Assembly: GCA_023614405.1 (NCBI GenBank) | Contig: CM042690.1 | Span: 664,090,802 to 664,154,801, forward strand | DNA: 64,000 nt | Direction of reading: 5' to 3' | DNA from: Avena insularis | Taxonomy: Eukaryota; Streptophyta; Magnoliopsida; Poales; Poaceae | Shown: piece after piece, positions 60,539 through 64,000 of the stretch | Layout: every line of letters starts with the position of its first letter | Position numbering within the stretch: position 1 is the first letter of the stretch | Made by a program: the position numbers and the translations under genes | The notes under the pieces: generated by a model | The model's input: the letters and a program-made list of their open reading frames with translations, nothing else | What the model was told of the DNA's origin: nothing | The model's database searches: none

Positions 60539-62959
60539 AAATAAATGGAACTAATAAGCACAAAAATTCACAGAAAATTTCGGCATAACCTTTGCTAGTT
60601 TTCTATGTCTAGGAGTGCTAGAAATTCACCGAAATGGAATTGAATCAACATTCCGGTGAAACATTGGCAACTCAAAAAGAAAAACCTGCACAAAAAAGCC
60701 TAAATAGGCACAAACACAGCCATTTTGCTGCCAGCATACACAAACACATCCATACACAACTTGCTTTCAGCAGCATACAAGAAATATGGACAACATACAA
60801 AGGTAAGCTTTTATGACCTTCTCTGCACATGCACAAACTAAAAAATAAAGAAACAGAAGCTACCACTGCATACACTCTAGATGGAGGCATCACATTGTAA
60901 GACATGCTAGCAGCAGCCATAGATCTTGGCTAAACCAGAGAAGCATCCAACTACGCATAAAACAATTTTGGGTAATCTCAAAGCTACCTCTAATCATTCA
61001 TGTCTCACAACTGAATTCAGCAAGTCAACCTAGCAACAAGTTATTTTGAGCCAGCAGTAAATACATGTCTACAAATCCACTAACAAGAATCAAGCAAATA
61101 AAAGATGGAACTATAAATGCCTCACTCCCAAGTTCAGAACCTCTGCAAGCTATATTCCCCACATGCTTTTCCTGACTACCTTGAGATATATTGCACCTAT
61201 AGCTTGCTCTAATTCTTGAATAACATTCAAGGATTCTAAAACAGAGATATGTGTTCAAGTACTATTAGTAAAGATGAGATGTAAAACAGAGCTGCTTCTT
61301 AGGAGATGTTTTCCACACCCAATAAACCTTCTGGTGGTGGTTACTTACTTACAGTTACACATACTTCATTTCTGGCCAAGTCAAGCAGTGTGCCTGGTGG
61401 AAGCAAGATGCTTTTTTATCTAGTGTATGGTCCAGGTAAAGATTGTGCCAAATGTAGTAGAAACTCAATAGAAAAATGTCAGATGGGTACATGATGAAGT
61501 GCTGGTTTCAACAAGGAAATGAGAACATGTGCAAGGGTAGGCACCACAGCTAGATCGTGGGGCCTCTTCTGTGCAAATCTAAATGAACTATGACGCAAGT
61601 TTTTCAAGTGCAACAAAAGGATAAATATGTTAATCTCGGCTCATATTTCCAGCATGTAGCTCTCACTATCCACCAACTACAAACCACGATGCATGGTAGC
61701 TATGTGCATTTTAATCAAAAAGCTGGTGACATTTGGTGAACATACAACATACATGCACATCTTTTCGCAGTAATCTGTGATGAAAAATGAAACAAAAGAA
61801 AGGTGCTCTGGGTGAATCATACAGCAGAATAAGTAGCATGCAGATAAACTACCTACATCTGACTTTCAGAGAGGATATTTTTCATGGAACAAACATTAGA
61901 CCCAAAATTCCCCATATGAGTGCTACTTCTCTTGCAAGATGAAAAAAGTATAGTTATTGCCATCTCTGGACCTCCTGCTTCCTATTTCCAACAATTCAAA
62001 CAAGGAGAGGTGCAAAGATTACTAAAATGGTGATAAAAATTAACAAGGACCTTCTTCTTCCTATTTCCAACAATTCAAACCAACGGTTCATTATTTTGTA
62101 CAACAAGGACCTATATGTGTACCAAAATATAGAGGATTCCCCCATCATATGTAAACTATGAACACTTGGAGATATTTTCACAAACATTAATTCAATGTTA
62201 CGCCATTTTACATACATGATGAAAGTTATTATGTTTACCCACTAACTGCTATGACACTGTTTTAAGAGAAGTGGTGATAGGGTTCAGCAAGTTCAGAAAT
62301 CTAAGAGGTTTTCTTGCTAACAAATTAGTCTACTTTTGTTGACCTTTTTTTATGAAATCTTGCTACATAAGCATATTTATAGTGCTTGGTGTCAGTGCTC
62401 TACAGTCAGGTTTTTTAGGTCAGTGCATAAAAATAACTACCCAGCTCGTCTTGATAACACAACATGGAATCTGAATTTCTTCATTTGAGACGGTCCTGGC
62501 CAATCTAATTCGCCTAGTTCATCTCACTATGCAACCCAGACAAGATATCTTCATTCAAAAACTGATGATTTCTAAGCTCTGAACAACATCGATTTTTTTG
62601 AGAGGGAGGTAGAGGGGTAGGGGAAGGGGAGGGAGAGGGGAAGGCGGTCACCTCGACGACGGTGGACGGTGGGCGCGGACGGCGGTAGGAAGGGGCGACG
62701 ATGGCATGACAGAGGAAGGGGCAGCACGGGCGGGCTCCTCCTCCTGGGCACGGCGGACGGACGGGCGGGCTCCTCCTCCTCCTGGGCACGGCGGGCGGAG
62801 GGTGGGCTCCTCCTCCTCCTCCTGGGCACGGAGGGCGGGCGCGGGCGGAGCAAAGGCGACGGCAGCAGCGGAGCAAAGGTGACGACAGAGCGAAGGCGAC
62901 ATCAGTTTCATCTGATCGATCCAGAGAAAAAGTGAAAGGGGAAAAAATAGGCTCAATCG
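60539..62959 (-). other. CACTA 5' non-coding region with GC-rich leader
   Basis: 62570-62900 is a GC-rich block with gctcctcctcctgggcacgg repeats; on the minus strand it would be the leader or first exon of the CACTA gene. 60540-62560 is AT-rich and looks like an intron or spacer. A segment with cttcctatttccaacaattcaaa occurs twice (about 61979-62001 and 62050-62072). No gene is supported here. Confidence 0.5.
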
Positions 62960-63072
62960 ACCAGCTTATGCGAGGCGCATATTTGAAAATGCACCTCGGG
63001 TAAGTTTACACGAGGCGCATCTGGCCAGAATACGCCTCGGGTATTCTCTAGCACTAGTCAACTAGCGTAGTG
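62960..63072 (-). repeat. CACTA subterminal repeats and provisional right terminus
   Basis: Contains gcgaggcgcatattt, gcacctcggg, cgaggcgcatctgg and tacgcctcggg, the same motif family as at 48845-49140, then ttctctagcactag and cgtagtg. Read on the minus strand the end is CACTACGCTAG plus 14 extra bases plus AGAATACCC, compared with CACTACTAGAGAAAAGCC at the other end. Confidence 0.55.
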
Positions 63073-63428
63073 CGATGTACCTGTCAACAAACTAACCCTA
63101 GGCCACTGGTTTCGTCCCTTGTCCTAAACTAAAGCCTAGCCACCCAGGTTCAAATCCTGGTGGCTCAAATTTTTTGAAAACTTTTTTGAAGGCTATTTAT
63201 CATGTAAAAACATTGTCCAAACACAATAAGAACTATAAAATATACTGCAAATATTTTAAAATTCAAATATTGCCAAAACAACAAAAGTGAGTATTATGAA
63301 TGTGTCTCGTCGATACATAATATTCTCAATGCAATATTATAACATACAAAAAATGATAATTATGAATGTTTCGATACATAATAGTATGCCACACACACAC
63401 GACGGTTATTGAGAATGGTCGGAGCACG
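63073..63428 (-). other. Spacer downstream of a CACTA transposase
   Basis: About 350 bp without coding. It includes ccaggttcaaatcctgg (63147-63163), a short stem-loop that looks like a tRNA T-arm and matches the Pol III B box, but no tRNA acceptor or anticodon arm can be built around it. The rest is AT-rich. Confidence 0.5.
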
Positions 63429-64000
63429 CTAGCGTTTCTTGACAATGGTCGTCTTCTTGCCCTTCTTTGTCGCGGTTGCATAGGTTAGGTCCGGGACGTC
63501 TTCACTACTTCTTTTGAACAGGAGTCCTTTCTTAGGTAGGGTTGTGGTGTATGGTGCTTGGTTGTCGTATTCGTCTTCCATCTTCGGGCCACCGTTCTGG
63601 TAAAAGTCTTGCTCGTTAGCGACTCCGTCCATTCTGATGATGTTCCTTTTGCCTCTCCTGACGACAACCCGGCTAGGCTTTGACGGGTCTGTGATGTACC
63701 AGCATTGGTCGACCTTGCTACCTAGAACCCAAGGCTCATTTCTCACGGGTGCGTTCGCGCTGGTGGTCTTTGACGGTATAACCATGGTGGTGAAATATCG
63801 GCCTTCTTTCTCGATGCTCTTGGCCCACCTGACACGGAACATCGACACCTTCTCAGTAACATAGTCGAGCTCCCAAATCTCCCTGATCCTTTCGTAGTAT
63901 CTTTCCGGGACGTCGCCGGAGTAGAATATCCCCGTAACCCCTGAGTTCCGGTAATCACAGTTATTGTCCTTTTCCTCTATATAGAACGTGTATCCGTTGA
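63429..64000 (-). CDS. CACTA transposase C-terminus (DUF4216-like), 5' end beyond the window
   Basis: The frame is open from the window edge to a TAG at 63429-63431, 190 codons. It reads NGYTFYIEEKDNN, RNSGVTGIFYSGDVPERYYE, VSMFRVRWAKSIEKEGR, PWVLGSKVDQCWYITDPSKP and VVRRGKRNI, the pattern of the DUF4216 region that ends plant En/Spm TNP2-type transposases. The tail is Lys-rich (KKGKKTTIVKKR). No stop interrupts the visible part, so this CACTA may be less decayed than its neighbour. It lies on the same strand as the 48830-63072 CACTA genes but outside its provisional end, so it is either a second CACTA or the missing transposase of the same one. Confidence 0.8.
   Translation of the reverse strand, partial: NGYTFYIEEKDNNCDYRNSGVTGIFYSGDVPERYYERIREIWELDYVTEKVSMFRVRWAKSIEKEGRYFTTMVIPSKTTSANAPVRNEPWVLGSKVDQCWYITDPSKPSRVVVRRGKRNIIRMDGVANEQDFYQNGGPKMEDEYDNQAPYTTTLPKKGLLFKRSSEDVPDLTYATATKKGKKTTIVKKR

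Larger units (their letters stand above)
48830..63072 (-). mobile_element. CACTA (En/Spm) DNA transposon, large and nested
   Basis: The left end CACTACTAGAGAAAAGCC (48830) is followed by many copies of gaggcgcat/atgcgcctc (48845-49140). The right side has the same subterminal motif (62970-63045) and ends in a degenerate inverse of the terminus (tattctctag ... cgtagtg, 63042-63072) with about 14 extra bases. Inside, genes read on the minus strand: Transposase_24-like, Ulp1-like and a viroplasmin-like ORF. No DUF4216-type transposase lies within these borders. A 3-bp target duplication was not found (aat left, cga right), so the right border is provisional. Nested: a smaller CACTA (50893-52356) and a solo LTR (54177-58083). 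Confidence 0.65.

Noticed and set aside
1..64000. CRISPR arrays, bacterial-type operons, rRNA or full tRNA genes
   Set aside because: None seen; the sequence is a plant nuclear region and the tandem repeats present are transposon-derived.

Overview
The window is nuclear DNA of a grass, most likely a Pooideae species (Triticeae or Poeae). The support is BARE/Angela-type Copia, tRNA-Asp-primed Gypsy, Cassandra TRIM, Stowaway, CACTA and Helitron sequences, together with host genes with GC-rich exons and plant-type introns. Species cannot be fixed from the sequence alone. Most of the window is transposable-element sequence; three host genes appear intact.

Left block (1-19529) is a stacked insertion. 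The oldest layer is a Copia element (plus strand), of which the 3' part and 3' LTR are visible at 15327-19529. A Gypsy element that appears to lack reverse transcriptase (minus strand, 1-15326, left LTR cut by the window edge) sits in its reverse-transcriptase region. A BARE/Angela-like Copia (3388-13152, minus strand, target-site duplication CCCTA) sits inside the Gypsy. Two Cassandra TRIM elements (7809-8564 and 10553-11302, plus strand), whose LTRs carry 5S rRNA-derived sequence, sit inside the Copia. All coding parts here are broken.

Gene island (about 24500-44210). A PIF/Harbinger transposase pseudogene (22566-24421) precedes a complete two-exon 3-ketoacyl-CoA synthase gene (24910-26510, plus; 496 aa, catalytic Cys224/His391/Asn424), which elongates very-long-chain acyl-CoAs for wax, cutin or sphingolipids. 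Next come two tandem minus-strand genes. One is a three-exon nuclear gene for plastid ribosomal protein uL15c (31339-34521, 264 aa). The other is a seven-exon SprT/Spartan-like zinc metalloprotease gene (35223-44208, 442 aa, HEMIH motif), likely acting on DNA-protein crosslinks. Their introns host Stowaway MITEs and, in the 5.8-kb intron 5 of the protease gene, a complete small non-coding LTR element (37339-38681, TSD CAAAG) that itself carries a Stowaway MITE.

Right block (about 45000-64000). A Helitron 3' end lies at 48497. A CACTA element (48830 to about 63072, genes on minus) carries a degenerate Transposase_24/Ulp1-like gene, a small intact viroplasmin-like ORF and a 3.9-kb solo LTR (54177-58083, TSD GTGTC). 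It also carries a shorter non-autonomous CACTA (50893-52356, TSD ATC) and a tandem array of long foldbacks (49833-52725). Paired changes between the foldback copies preserve their stems. The right edge contains the 3' end of another CACTA transposase gene (63429-64000).
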